A DNA stretch of 64,000 nt from NCBI GenBank assembly GCA_946800325.1, contig OX326958.1:3420001-3484000 (forward strand), read 5' to 3'. Under the pieces are notes generated by a model that did no database searches, was not told the DNA's origin, and was given only the letters and a program-made list of their open reading frames with translations. The translations under genes and the position numbers were made by a program. This document shows positions 23,801 through 33,885 of the stretch, piece by piece; the first letter of the stretch is position 1; each line of letters opens with the position of its first letter. Source of the DNA: Luzula sylvatica (lineage: Eukaryota; Streptophyta; Magnoliopsida; Poales; Juncaceae).

Positions 23801-24546
23801 GAAAAGAAGGAAGTGTGGAGATTAACCTAAAACTAAGACCTAATTTGTCTGACAAAGCTATGGTTCAATTAAAAGAATTGATCCAAATTTTAAGTGATAA
23901 AAAACTTATTGAGGGGGAATTGGATTCAATTGCATGGATACATAATAAGAAAGGGGTTTATAGAGTAAAAGAGGGATACAAAATACTTACTGGTACAGGA
24001 GAAAGAGGAGAGCAAACAAAGCCAGAGTTATGCAATGTATGGTCCATTAAAATTCCACTGAAAATCAAAAATTTTTTGTGGGTTAGTTTGCAAGAAAAAA
24101 ACTTAACAATGGATAACTTGAAAAGAAGAGGAATTCAATTAGCAAACAGATGTATAATGTGTAAAAAAGAAGAAGAAAGTTGTACTCATTTGATTAAAGG
24201 GGAGTGCTTGGAGATACAGAAGATATGGTCTCAATTTGCTAATCTGAAATTGATATCAGAGGTAAATTTGAGTTCAAACTTCACAAAGGCGTATTTGGGG
24301 TGTTTTGATAATAAGGAGAAAGAATTAAATAGACAAATTACTGCGTTCTTCGTTCATGGGATTTGGAGAGAGAGATGATGTAGAATCTTCAATGGCGAGA
24401 AAAGATCGAATGAAAAATTGATTGAAGATATATGGCAGGAGTGGGAGATATACAGAAGAGCTCACTCTGACTTGTATCGGAAGAGAGAAATGGTGGAGGA
24501 GGTCTTCATCGAGCTTAATGAGGGACTTCAACAATGGAGGAGTTGA
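20892..24546 (+). pseudogene. LINE copy 1 ORF2: endonuclease, reverse transcriptase, zinc-binding domain
   Basis: The ATG at 20892 opens with KLISWNVRGLN, the start of the APE-type endonuclease. A frameshift follows in the A-run near 20975, another after SAWDSNLF (21146), and one at about 22110. Endonuclease motifs include GLQETK, GDFNMV and SDHSPI. RT motifs follow: KSPGPDG, a stop after QANQL (22548), GVRQGD, HYADDSIF and YLGLPL. A shift near 23700 leads to the zf-RVT domain (CIMCKKEEESCTHL...C). A stop at 24376 precedes the final ~55 codons. In life ORF2 nicks DNA and primes reverse transcription. The several breaks show this copy is dead. Confidence 0.87.
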
Positions 24547-24861
24547 GAGGCTAAAGGAAAGAGAGAGTTGAAGTAAAGAGGAAACCGACTCGATAAGGAA
24601 GAAGGATTTTTTTTGATAAATGGGCCGGTTTCACGGGCCTATAATTTTTAATCCTTTAAACTTGAGTTTTTTTTACAAATTGTTAAAAACAGGTTGTATT
24701 TTTTGCATAAAATTTACTTTAGAGTATAGTAAAAATAGAAGAGAGTGATTAAGGGATGTAATAGGAAAAATTGTACAAAAATCACTTTTATATTAAACAC
24801 GTAACAGTTTTAGAAGTGGGACAATAAAGCCCACTCTAAACTTTTCAAAACAAAAAAAAAA
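24547..24861 (+). other. LINE copy 1 3' UTR and poly(A) tail
   Basis: AT-rich non-coding sequence follows the ORF2 stop and ends in a run of A at 24851-24861, directly against a satellite monomer. Confidence 0.7.
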
Positions 24862-25190
24862 GAATTGTAACACAAACAAAATACTCAATTTTCATGTTGT
24901 ACTCAAAATACTCCGTAATTGAAGACTAACGCACACAAATTTCAATTTTTTCAAAAATTACTTAAAAATGCAAAAACTGAAATCTAACACCTTGAAAAAA
25001 TTGAATTAAGATATGTTCTAAAAATATGATAAAATTGGAGCGTAACACAAGCAAAATACTCAATTTTTATTCCGTACTCAAATTACTCCGTAATTGAAGA
25101 CTAACACACACAAATTTCATTTTTTTTCAAATATTTCTTAAAAATGCAAAAACCGAAGTCTAACATCTTAAAAAATTCCAATGAAGTTAT
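24862..25190 (+). repeat. Satellite block D (about two monomers)
   Basis: The satellite continues after the LINE with the same orientation and phrases as block C (CTCCGTAATTGAAGACTAAC near 24910 and 25086). It ends near 25190, where unrelated AT-rich sequence begins. Confidence 0.85.
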
Positions 25191-25252
25191 TTTAAAAGTG
25201 GTGTATGATATAACTCCCCAATAATCATTTTTGTCATTATCTTATTAATTTA

Positions 25253-25400
25253 GGATAATGATATTGACAGGAAATAGTATTATTTGGAATTTGGAATAGG
25301 AAATATAAATTTTAAATGGTAATTTAATTTTTAATTAATGCCAAATTTGAATAAAATTTCTTGTATCTAGTATTTATTTTTCCTGTCAATATCACTATCC
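25253..25400. mobile_element. Short MITE with 8-bp target duplication
   Basis: Terminal repeats GGATAATGATATTGACAGG on the left and CCTGTCAATATCACTATCC on the right pair with one mismatch. TTAATTTA flanks both sides (25245-25252 and 25401-25408), a perfect 8-bp duplication that suggests a hAT-type mobilising source. Confidence 0.82.
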
Positions 25401-25509
25401 TTAATTTATTATTTTTCAAAAACATATTACACCGATAAAAAACATTAAATATAAAAGAAGATATACTAAACGAGTTAAAAATATATTAATATTTAGGTTA
25501 TATATATAT

Positions 25510-25770
25510 GGGGAGTTCTATCATACACCCTTTTACAAGGGTATTTTGGGTATTTTAGCAATTAATTATATTTGTAAAAGGGTGTATTATAAAATTTATC
25601 TTTTATAGAAATTTTGGTTTAAATGAACAACAAAAAATTCCAATTTAGTTAAAAATTAATTGATAAATATATTTGATATCTTACCTTAAATATTCATAAA
25701 TGAGTAATTACTCTAAATACCCTTGAAAATGAGTGTATGGTAAGGAAATGGGTGTATGATAGAAGCCCCC
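25510..25770. mobile_element. MULE-type MITE, GGGGAGTTCTATCATACACCC family, copy 1
   Basis: The left end GGGGAGTTCTATCATACACC is mirrored by GGGTGTATGATAGAAGCCCC on the right. TATATATAT flanks both ends, consistent with a 9-bp duplication but also with simple TA repeats. A second copy lies at 58725-58965 with a clear duplication. Confidence 0.8.
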
Positions 25771-26644
25771 TATATATATATATATATTGAATAGACAAAA
25801 GAAAATATGGCGATAATGAATGTGTGATCCTATAGATCCATAGTTCAAGTGGTTGAATGCATAACAAAGTCGATATGAGTTTAATTTTTATTGCCATCAA
25901 TTAATGGAGAGAAAAAGACTTCTCCATTTACTCTTTTTTTGTAGTAATGAATATATGAAAATTTAATAACAAATATTTAGTCATTTAATATACTTAAATG
26001 AATACAAATATTTATGTTTTACTATCTAATATACATTTATGGTGTGTTTGGATCATGAGAAATTTGCAATTTTCCTTGGCTTATGAGAATGTGATTACAT
26101 TGTTAGGTACATCATTGTAATTCTACGTGTTTGAATGTTACATTCTCATGATGTGACATATTCTCATGAATCATAAGAAAGTGATCCCATTAAAAATGGT
26201 GGTAATGTGACATTCCCTATTTCCTCTATTTATTATGTTATTTATTTTTGAAACATTTATTTGTTTATTTGTAAATTAAATGTAATTAGATAATTGTAGT
26301 TATAATTAAAATAATTCTTATATTTATTTTACGAAAATAATTTATAAAATAGATATAATATAATTATATAATATTAATTTTAGTAATGATTAAGTTTAAT
26401 ATAATTATAACTATTTTAAGAATAAATAATATATTTGGGTTTTATATCCCCTTCTAAATGTATTTTGAATATATTATTAAATTATAATTGTATTTAATTT
26501 AAATGTTAATTCATAAAATAAAGTATAAATATTTGTAGGTGGTAATATATAATAATATTGAATTACACGTTAAAAAGATATTAAAATATTAGATTATATG
26601 AATATATAAAATATATAATTGATTTCATATATCTCAATGATATA

Positions 26645-28070
26645 TGTTGATCCAAATATCCTTAGGTTTGATTATATCAAAACCCTGTCAATACTAACGG
26701 TTTCAGTTAAGAAGAACTTGTAGGAGAAACAGGTACAACGGATTAAGGATGATCAAAAGGAACATGAGTGGAGGATTGTGAAGATCACTCATGAAAGGAA
26801 AGACATCAAGATGATTGAAGAATTCGAGACGTCGAACCTTTCCGTGAGTTGGGATCATCAAAATAAACCCTAGGTATTCCAAAGAACATCTCATACTTAT
26901 CAAGATCAAAAGATAAATTCGAAACACGATGAAATGGAAAATGGAAAATCACCATACCAGATTATGGTTCGTTCGAATGAACAACACAGTGCGTTCGAAC
27001 GAACCTTCAGTTCGAACTGATGAACACCATCCGTTCGAACGAACCAAGACCTGGTATTGTGAGAAAATAGACAACACTAGACACAATTAATATTCGTTCG
27101 AACGAACGAATATGTTCGTTCGAACGAACATTCATGGTTCGTTCAACTCATAGAACGAACTATAAATCACTCCAAGTTCGTTCGAACGAATAATAATGTT
27201 CGTTCGAACGAACCAAGATCTGGTGTTGTGAGAAAATAGACAAAACTAGACACAATTAATATTCGTTCGAACGAACTAATATGTTCGTTCGAACGAACCT
27301 TTATGGTTCGTTCAAAGATTCATAGAACGAACTATGAACTAATCCATGTCCGTTCGAACGAACATCTGAGTCCGTTAGAACGAACCCATCGTGTTTATGA
27401 ACAATTCCTTTGAAACGGCTAGTTCAAATTGCAGTTAGTTCGAACGAACTATGTAATTTTTACACAGTTTGAGTGGGTTCTATGAGTTACATAAATAGAA
27501 CCACTCATACCTTTCTCTCTCCAACTTTTACAAAAATTCATTCAACATACAAAAGAGAGAAAGACTTCTAGTCGTGATTCCCAAATCTCTTGATAGTGTG
27601 ATTCAACCTTCTAGATCCAAGATCTATCTTCGAATCTTCTATTCTAAACGATTCTCAACTCACGTGACCGATCACGTTGTAGTTCGTTTTAGAAACTTGT
27701 AATAGGCTAGTACTACGATTATAAAGCCCGCCATAGATCGATAGAAAACGTGTAAATCGATCTTGGCAAAACCTTGTACGAGTGAGTTGGAATTCAACCG
27801 AAAGCCCAAAAGGCACAAGGCATTCCCGGAGACGTAGGTACTTGCAACTAATCGAATCGGTCGATTAAGCAAGTAAAGGGTGAGTTAAAGCTACATAGCA
27901 ACCACCTACCGAACTTCGTAACAAATATTGTGTGTTCAATTGTTCGGTACTCTCTTCTCTATTTTAAATTAATTCAATTAACTTCTGCATCTAGAATTGG
28001 TATACCGTAGTGCGAAAATTGTACCCTAGGAATACCTATTCACCCCCCTCTAGATTAGAATTAACCAACA
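26645..28070 (+). repeat. Solo LTR, palindrome family, copy 1
   Basis: The 1426-bp block begins TGTTGATCC and ends AACCAACA, with a perfect 5-bp duplication ATATA on both sides (26640-26644 and 28071-28075). There is no internal coding sequence, so it is a solo LTR left by recombination. U3 carries the CGTTCGAACG array (26960-27450), including a ~171-bp internal duplication. A TATA-like ACATAAATAG follows near 27490. Copies 2 and 3 lie inverted at 44766-46022 and 46122-47435. Confidence 0.9.
26985..27446. promoter_or_regulatory. Array of CGTTCGAACG palindromes in solo LTR U3
   Basis: About nine perfect CGTTCGAACG cores, mostly extended to GTTCGTTCGAACGAAC, lie within 450 bp upstream of the TATA-like box, for example near 26992, 27032, 27094, 27117, 27178, 27210, 27263, 27287 and 27351. 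The spacing suggests dimer-binding enhancer sites, which is inference. Confidence 0.6.
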
Positions 28071-28246
28071 ATATAATGGTCATTTCATAAATGAATAAAT
28101 CAAAGAATATTGACATTCCTAGGAATGTAAAATTTCAAGCCAAACAACAATATTCTCATGACATGATAATGTGATTTTCAGAAATCACATTTCAAGGAAC
28201 GGGATTACCATGGTTATCTCAAATTACTGCGATCCGAACACACCCC

Positions 28247-30060
28247 AAGGGATCGTAGCTGTGTGAAACTAAAATGTATCTTAAAATCTTAAATCATATG
28301 TAAAAGCGTACTTTATCCATATCGCGTTAATAACGTCTTTGCATAGTATGAAATCTTAGTTGCAAATAATGCACTCTATGCATCTTATGATGTGTAATTT
28401 AGAGTGATTTTCTGTTATTGATCTCTCTTTAGACTTGATAAGAAAGTGATAACATGTGTTATGTATTTGGGACCAAATTATTTTATAGTCAAAAAATGTC
28501 TTATTTAAAAAAAATACTTTTTAAAGTATCATTATCTTAAGAAAATGATATTTGAACTCCTAATGTGTAATTCGAATTTAACTCATCATAGAAAGTAGAA
28601 AAATATCACCGATAATATTATACACATAAAAACTCCACGTCATAACTACATTAATGTTTAGCTTATTAACTAAATTTGATCAATTTATTCTAAACAGTAA
28701 CACAATAAATAAATATTATATATATAAATTCAACTTGAAATATTCTTCTCACATTCCAATTTTACTTAAGGAGCCACCTACCATATCCCCTATTTTCCTC
28801 GCATTTCTTCAAAATCTAACAAACACATTAATTAACATGATAATTAACAATTAATATATAATTAAGATCTTTTCCAATTAATAGTTAATAATTAATATTT
28901 GAAAGTTGTTAATTATGTTTTACTCGTTAATTATCGTGTTAATTAAAAATCTTAATTTAGAGCAAAAACGGGAGGAAAACGAGGGGACAAAGTAAAATAA
29001 GTTAAATTTCCTTTACTTGGAGGTATATGATCTACCATGCCACCTATTTCCCCACGTTTCCCCACAAATTCAATGAACACGTAGTTATCGCGACCATTAA
29101 TAATTAATATATAATTAATAAAAATTTGATATGTAATTAAAGTTTTTTTAAGTTCACAATTAATTATTATATGAAAATTGTTAATTATATATTACTAGTT
29201 AAAACGAGTAAATGGAACAAGTTTTTTTGTCTCTCATTTAATTTATTAGTGTAAATGAAAATTGAACTCGTAGTCTATGATTTAGTGTGTTTTGCACTAA
29301 ATAACATCGAATCATATCTCTTTTGTGTATGAGATTGCTAGTTTTTTTTTTGTTTATTTCATATTTGTATAAGTTATTCAGGATAGAGTGATATCTCTTT
29401 TAGAATCCACTAGCCTGACTGATATGTTGACATCCAAATTAAATAATAATGATAAATCATGAACATTTAATTTTTATCACCATATATGGAGTAAGAGGGG
29501 AATTTGTTTTACCGTTTCACATATCATTAATATATTTTTTATTTCTAATAAGTTTTTTTTGACACCGTCCATAATTAATCAAATCTAAATTTATAAATTT
29601 GAAAAAAAAAGTTATTGGACCAAATTGATGCACCGTTTATCATGTGTTAAATGAATACACATGAACACAATTATCATAAACAATAAACAAAAAAATAACA
29701 ACGAAAATAAAAATAATAATTGCACAAAAATCTACAAAATACAAATGGAAATATTTTGTTTTTAAAAAATTTGAAGATTAAATAATAAAAATTTGTTCAA
29801 ATAAATATGATTCAAATAAACCAAATAATTTTTTAATAATTTGATTTATCACCTAATTAATATTATTTATCACATAACTAATACGATTTGTCATATATTA
29901 TGATTTTTAAGACAATTTTATATTTAAAATATTTATTATTTATTGCTAACACAATAACATGTTGAGGAGATTTAAAATGGACAAGTATAATTTTTCTTCA
30001 TGATATATTATTAATAGTTCTAATCGGCTTGATTGGGCCGAGCGTTCGTGCTTCCACATC
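28247..30060. other. AT-rich intergenic
   Basis: No gene is recognised. Two stretches (about 28770-28990 and 29020-29220) share CCCCTATTTTCC or CCCCACGTTTCCCC ends with TTAATTA-rich interiors. They may be eroded relatives of the MITE at 63237-63495, but I cannot define borders. Confidence 0.4.
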
Positions 30061-31014
30061 GCCTCAAATGAAAAATATATAATCCTTCATCTCGCTTGCT
30101 CTCAATGGAACATAACTGTAAACATAAAGTCCCTTTATCTTTCTCTCCTTATTCTCCCGTTCAAGAGAGAAGAGAAAATGAATGGTTGCCTGGCGACGGA
30201 ACCGTACACGAACGGCGATGGCGATGGGGCTGGCAATGAGGCTGTGACTGGCTGTTCGCGATTTTGGCTGCGACGGGCCACGAATCGTCAAACCCTAACC
30301 CTAACTGGTATGCGAGAGATGCGGCGGTCCATTTTTGCTTAATGCCTCGGTCAATATATAGGTGTGTTTTCCTTACTTTATCGCTTGATTTGCTGTTTAT
30401 GGTTGATGATTCAAACACAACAACAGTTTCGGAGGTTTTCTTATTCTTTTTTTTGAATTTGAAGTTTTTTTCTTGACTAAATTGCTTGGCAATAGGTTTG
30501 GAAGAGTAAAGTCGGGATGATTTCAACCTAAACTCAGTCGATTTGAGTTTCTTGGCTCGATTTTTAGCAGAGATATTGTTCTTTCTTAATTTCTTTTTCT
30601 GCTTAGTTCCCTTAAAAATTAGGTTTAAGGTTAGGTTTTTTAAAGCAATTTTAAATTAACACCACAATAATCGTCCAATTCGGTTTACTTTGTAGTGGTT
30701 GGAATTGGTATGGAGAAGGAGAGGGGGAGGTCAAGCATGGAGAGGTAGAGGCGAAGCCATGAAGCTTGCACCCGGTCTCGGATCCGTGGAGCTTGCACAT
30801 GGTCTCGGCCGGACCAAGATGTACGCATGCAGGTACGGGAGCAGAGAGGAGCCGTTTTGCAAAATTGACGAGTATTATTAAATTGCCAGAAGAGAGTATA
30901 ACGTTTAACAGCGCGCTTTCGCAAGAAACTATCAATCTGGTTCATTACTCAAAATAAAAAATTATAGCAAAAGTTTGAGGACTATTTTATAAATTTTGTA
31001 ATCGATCTTTTCAG

Positions 31015-31173
31015 GTCGATGCTGAGGCGGCGAGATTGACGAAGTTAAAAGCGAGTAGATCGAAAGAGTTAGTAATGAAGAGAAGGGTAGAATTGGAAGA
31101 AATTTGTAAATTGGTCCATATTGAACCCGATCCAAACACTTCTCCTGAAAAAACCAACGCTTTGATAGATTCT
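31015..31173 (+). pseudogene. MAP65: Captured MAP65 exon
   Basis: After a good acceptor (TCTTTTCAG) comes an open exon reading VDAEAARLTKLKAS, then KELVMKRRVELEEICKL and EKTNALIDSG, ending at a GTACTC donor in phase 1. This is the conserved MAP65/PRC1/Ase1 segment of plant microtubule-bundling proteins. No other MAP65 exon is recognisable within 5 kb on either side, so it is a fragment, probably carried by the surrounding Helitron. Identification is from memory of the family. Confidence 0.78.
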
Positions 31174-31216
31174 GGTACTCCTATATTTCCTCCAATTTTT
31201 GAAATTAAGTTATTAA

Positions 31217-31346
31217 CCCCCTAAATTTAGGGTTGGTGGGAATGCCAGGTGGTACCGCGTCGAACATAATTGGAGTCGGTGCTTATGTCTCTCCGGTCAT
31301 GGCTGCTGGGGCACACACTGCGTTTAGCCTCCTCCAGAAGGCCTAG
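31217..31346 (+). other. Unrecognised exon-like reading frame in the Helitron
   Basis: A short Gly/Ala-rich frame (GMPGGTASNIIGVGAYV) ending in LLQKA and a stop follows the MAP65 exon. It may be another captured exon. I do not recognise the family. Confidence 0.3.
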
Positions 31347-32270
31347 ATTGAGTACACATGGTAATACACTATTTCATCTTTTATTTGCAGGGGTATATGT
31401 GACATTATTACATTCAGAGGTATATAAGATATATCTTGGTGATGTTTTCGCAGGTTGAGTAGGGGACCTACTGCAGATAAGGGACCTTGGTGTGTCGATA
31501 AACGCACCAGATGGTGTCGTGGCACTGCCGCATTGGTACCGACTTCGATTTTGCAAAATTGAAAGCTTTTTTTTTCTTTTCAAAATTGATACTGCGAGTA
31601 ACTTTTTATATCTATGCGTATTATTTTCAGCTTTTATTAGCGTATTTTCAAGGATATATTCGATATTTCCCTATTTACAATGATTTTTTTATTTTTTCAA
31701 AATATTGGAGTTATATTTTTATATTTAATAGTGTATTTTTGAAATTTTCATGTTTTAGAGGGCCATATTTGGTATTTCCATATTTTACAAACTTTTGTTT
31801 AAGACAATATAGTTTTGCATGTTTCGATTTGCCGGTTACTATTGTCTTCGTCATGGCTGTTTTACAATGACTTTTGTTATGTTTGTTGAATGTTGGTACA
31901 AAGTATTTGCAACCTTAAACAATAAGGATACTACCGATTTTATAATATTTAGGCTTATATGTATGAATATTAATCCTTATTTTAATGCAGTGCTATGACA
32001 CTATTCAACAATTATCTCCATACATCTATTGTTTCCTGAACTATATTCAACTTAAATGCTCCATGAAAAAATAAAAACATAACATCAGGTTGTGCAACCA
32101 TATGAACAAGCAAAAATCAATCACATATGAGCCATATATAACAAACTAAAATAAAATAGACAAATTCTCACAATCACAAATCATTACAAATAATCACATA
32201 CATATATCATATGAATGCAAAGAAATAACACGTGATTGAACTTCAACAACAACACAAACCTAAGCAATTT

Positions 32271-32298
32271 CGCGCAATTGCGCGGGGTTAAAGCTAGT
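32271..32298 (+). repeat. Helitron 3' hairpin and CTAGT terminus
   Basis: CGCGCAATTGCGCG forms a perfect stem. GGGTTAAAG separates it from CTAGT, and T follows at 32299. This layout is diagnostic of plant Helitron 3' ends. Confidence 0.82.
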
Positions 32299-33690
32299 TA
32301 ATGATATTCTTGTTATTTTGTTGCTTGTTTCATTATTGTTGCCGGATAAGTCAAAAGACATGACAAGAATAAATCACTTATATTTATATATATATTTACA
32401 AATAAAAATTTCGAATTTTTTTTCATCTGTTACGTGACAAGAAGAATTGACTGGATGAAATAAAACAAATATTCAGAATCGATTGACGTCTGTCACGGAT
32501 GAAAATAAATCGAAGAAAAATAACTAAAAATAGTATCATTTCTCTTATATTTATTAGACTTAATTAGAGTTCATAAGCTTAATTATATGTTAAGTTGATG
32601 AAAGTTGATAATTCGGTTAAATTTGATATTTTGTAAGTTTTAGTATGTTATTTTTGAAAAATAATTAAGTTTGGAAGGATAAATTTGAAATTTGTATTTC
32701 CAAAGAAAAATATCTATATTTTAGATTTTCGAAGATATTATATATATATATATATCAAAAGTTGCCCCATTTTTTATGTAAAGAAATAAAGTTTGTGGAT
32801 AGGGACTTATAAAGATTCAAAGAGAGAGAGAGGAATTGAATTGGGAATCAATTATTGAGTTTGGTAGTAGGTTAAATTATCTTTTATGATGAAGAGAGAT
32901 TAGACAAAGTGACTCGCGGCCCGCGGGGTCTATAATTGACGTTGGCCGTTCTCAATTGATCGCTTTAAACATCTCTAAATAAAAATCAAACATGAGATTC
33001 TTCTTTTATTTAGTTCCTTTATGAAAGATTTTCATACTTTCATAAAAAAAAATAAGATCCATAACGTTTATGTCAACTTTTACTTTACGTTTGATTAAAT
33101 GTATCTAAAGTGATATGTTTCTTCGATGAGATTTCTTGAGAAGGGGAATTCTATAAGAACTTCTTAGCCTAGTTAATCCGTTTTCTTCAAAAAGTTAAGA
33201 AAAAAAATTGTTTCTACCCAAGCTGAATCAATATGTTGATGGTCTTAAAAAATTAATTATCTTTTTTTAGCTATTTTGTTTTAATCACAAATTAAATGTA
33301 TTTTTTATCTATTCCAATATAAAAATGAAAGATACAGTAACGGTTAAAATTGAAATCCACTTTATCATTATATAAAATGAAAATGTCGTTTCGTTAAAAG
33401 TCGTGGATAAGATTCACCACATAACTCGTAGCTTTAACTATGCAAATTGTTAAAATACCTGACCTCCATACTCTGATGATTTGACTATAATTTAGCATCT
33501 TAATTTTTAACACGTTAAATTTATAATTTAACAAGTTAATTAATTGTCAAATCATATATTAAAATAATTAAATTATAAATTAAAATATCAAATCATAAAT
33601 TAAAATATTAAAATTTTAATTTTAATAACTATACCAAGTCATCAAATCGCACGAAAAATACTAAGAAATATAGATATTGACTAGTGCATT
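32299..33690. other. AT-rich intergenic upstream of the dioxygenase gene
   Basis: No gene is recognised. A stretch at 33450-33650 with many AAATCATAAATTAAAAT phrases resembles 40740-40940 and may be an eroded repeat shared by the two sites. Confidence 0.4.
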
Positions 33691-33730
33691 TCATTGATAG
33701 CATTTCATGCACGACACCAACAGAAACACA

Positions 33731-33794
33731 ACACGTGGCATTTCACGTGCACTATGTGCACCTTACGTGTCGCTCTTCCATTGATGACGTGTAC
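33731..33794 (+). promoter_or_regulatory. Cluster of four ACGTG (G-box/ABRE-like) elements
   Basis: ACACGTGGC (33731-33739, a full G-box/ABRE), TCACGTGC (33743-33750), TACGTGTC (33764-33771) and GACGTGTAC (33786-33794) lie 90-155 bp upstream of the dioxygenase ATG. Clusters of ACGT-core sites commonly mediate ABA, light or stress control through bZIP/bHLH factors. That role is inferred. Confidence 0.55.
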
Positions 33795-33821
33795 ATGAAA
33801 ATGCATACACAAGATTTTCTC

Positions 33822-33832
33822 ATAAATATATA
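33822..33832 (+). promoter_or_regulatory. Putative TATA box of the dioxygenase gene
   Basis: ATAAATATATA lies about 55-65 bp before the ATG at 33886 and just downstream of the ACGTG cluster. Confidence 0.5.
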
Positions 33833-33885
33833 TCACCATATCAGTACTCAATTATCTCGAGACACTATTCTCTCTATCTCCAGCA

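Larger units (their letters stand above)
17145..24861 (+). mobile_element. L1-type LINE, copy 1, inserted in the satellite array, dead
   Basis: The span starts in satellite at about 17145 with three copies of a GAGAGGCGACTT-like 12-mer. It carries a 5' UTR, ORF1, ORF2 and a 3' end in poly(A) (24851-24861), after which satellite resumes. AAAGAAT occurs at both edges and may be the remains of the target duplication, though it is partly hidden by the A-tail. The element appears full length, but both ORFs carry stops and frameshifts, and ORF1 is split by a 1.8-kb insertion. Confidence 0.82.
26041..28246. mobile_element. MITE with GGTGTGTTTGGATC ends, split by a solo LTR
   Basis: The left end GGTGTGTTTGGATC and the right end GATCCGAACACACCCC form imperfect inverted repeats, of the kind seen in Tourist/PIF-like or hAT-like MITEs. 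Without the LTR at 26645-28070 it would be about 0.8 kb. Subterminal TTCTCATGA phrases occur in both arms. I could not resolve a target duplication. Confidence 0.6.
30061..32298 (+). mobile_element. Probable Helitron carrying gene fragments; 5' end not located
   Basis: The 3' terminus is clear. A 14-bp perfect palindrome CGCGCAATTGCGCG (32271-32284) is followed 9 nt later by CTAGT (32294-32298), then T, which matches the Helitron hairpin, CTRRT end and insertion before T. The upstream sequence includes an isolated MAP65 exon and a GC-richer patch (30060-31350) unlike the surroundings, as expected for captured host DNA. I could not find a convincing TC 5' end, so the left border given is only the start of that patch. 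No Rep/helicase is present, so it is non-autonomous. Confidence 0.6.

Noticed and set aside
26985..27446. Regular palindromic repeats considered as a CRISPR-like array
   Set aside because: Plant nuclear context, irregular spacing, no spacers of uniform length and no cas genes. The repeats lie inside an LTR with target duplications.
26985..27446. TTCGAA array considered as heat-shock elements
   Set aside because: Heat-shock elements need GAA and TTC units separated by two bases. Here they abut or are one base apart, so the match is poor.
30291..30306. Telomere-like CCCTAACCCTAAC
   Set aside because: Only about two repeats, too short for an interstitial telomere. A similar short match lies at 3248-3266.
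31036..31870. Several 60-120 codon frames after the MAP65 exon
   Set aside because: Phe/Tyr-rich translations of AT-rich DNA without domain features.
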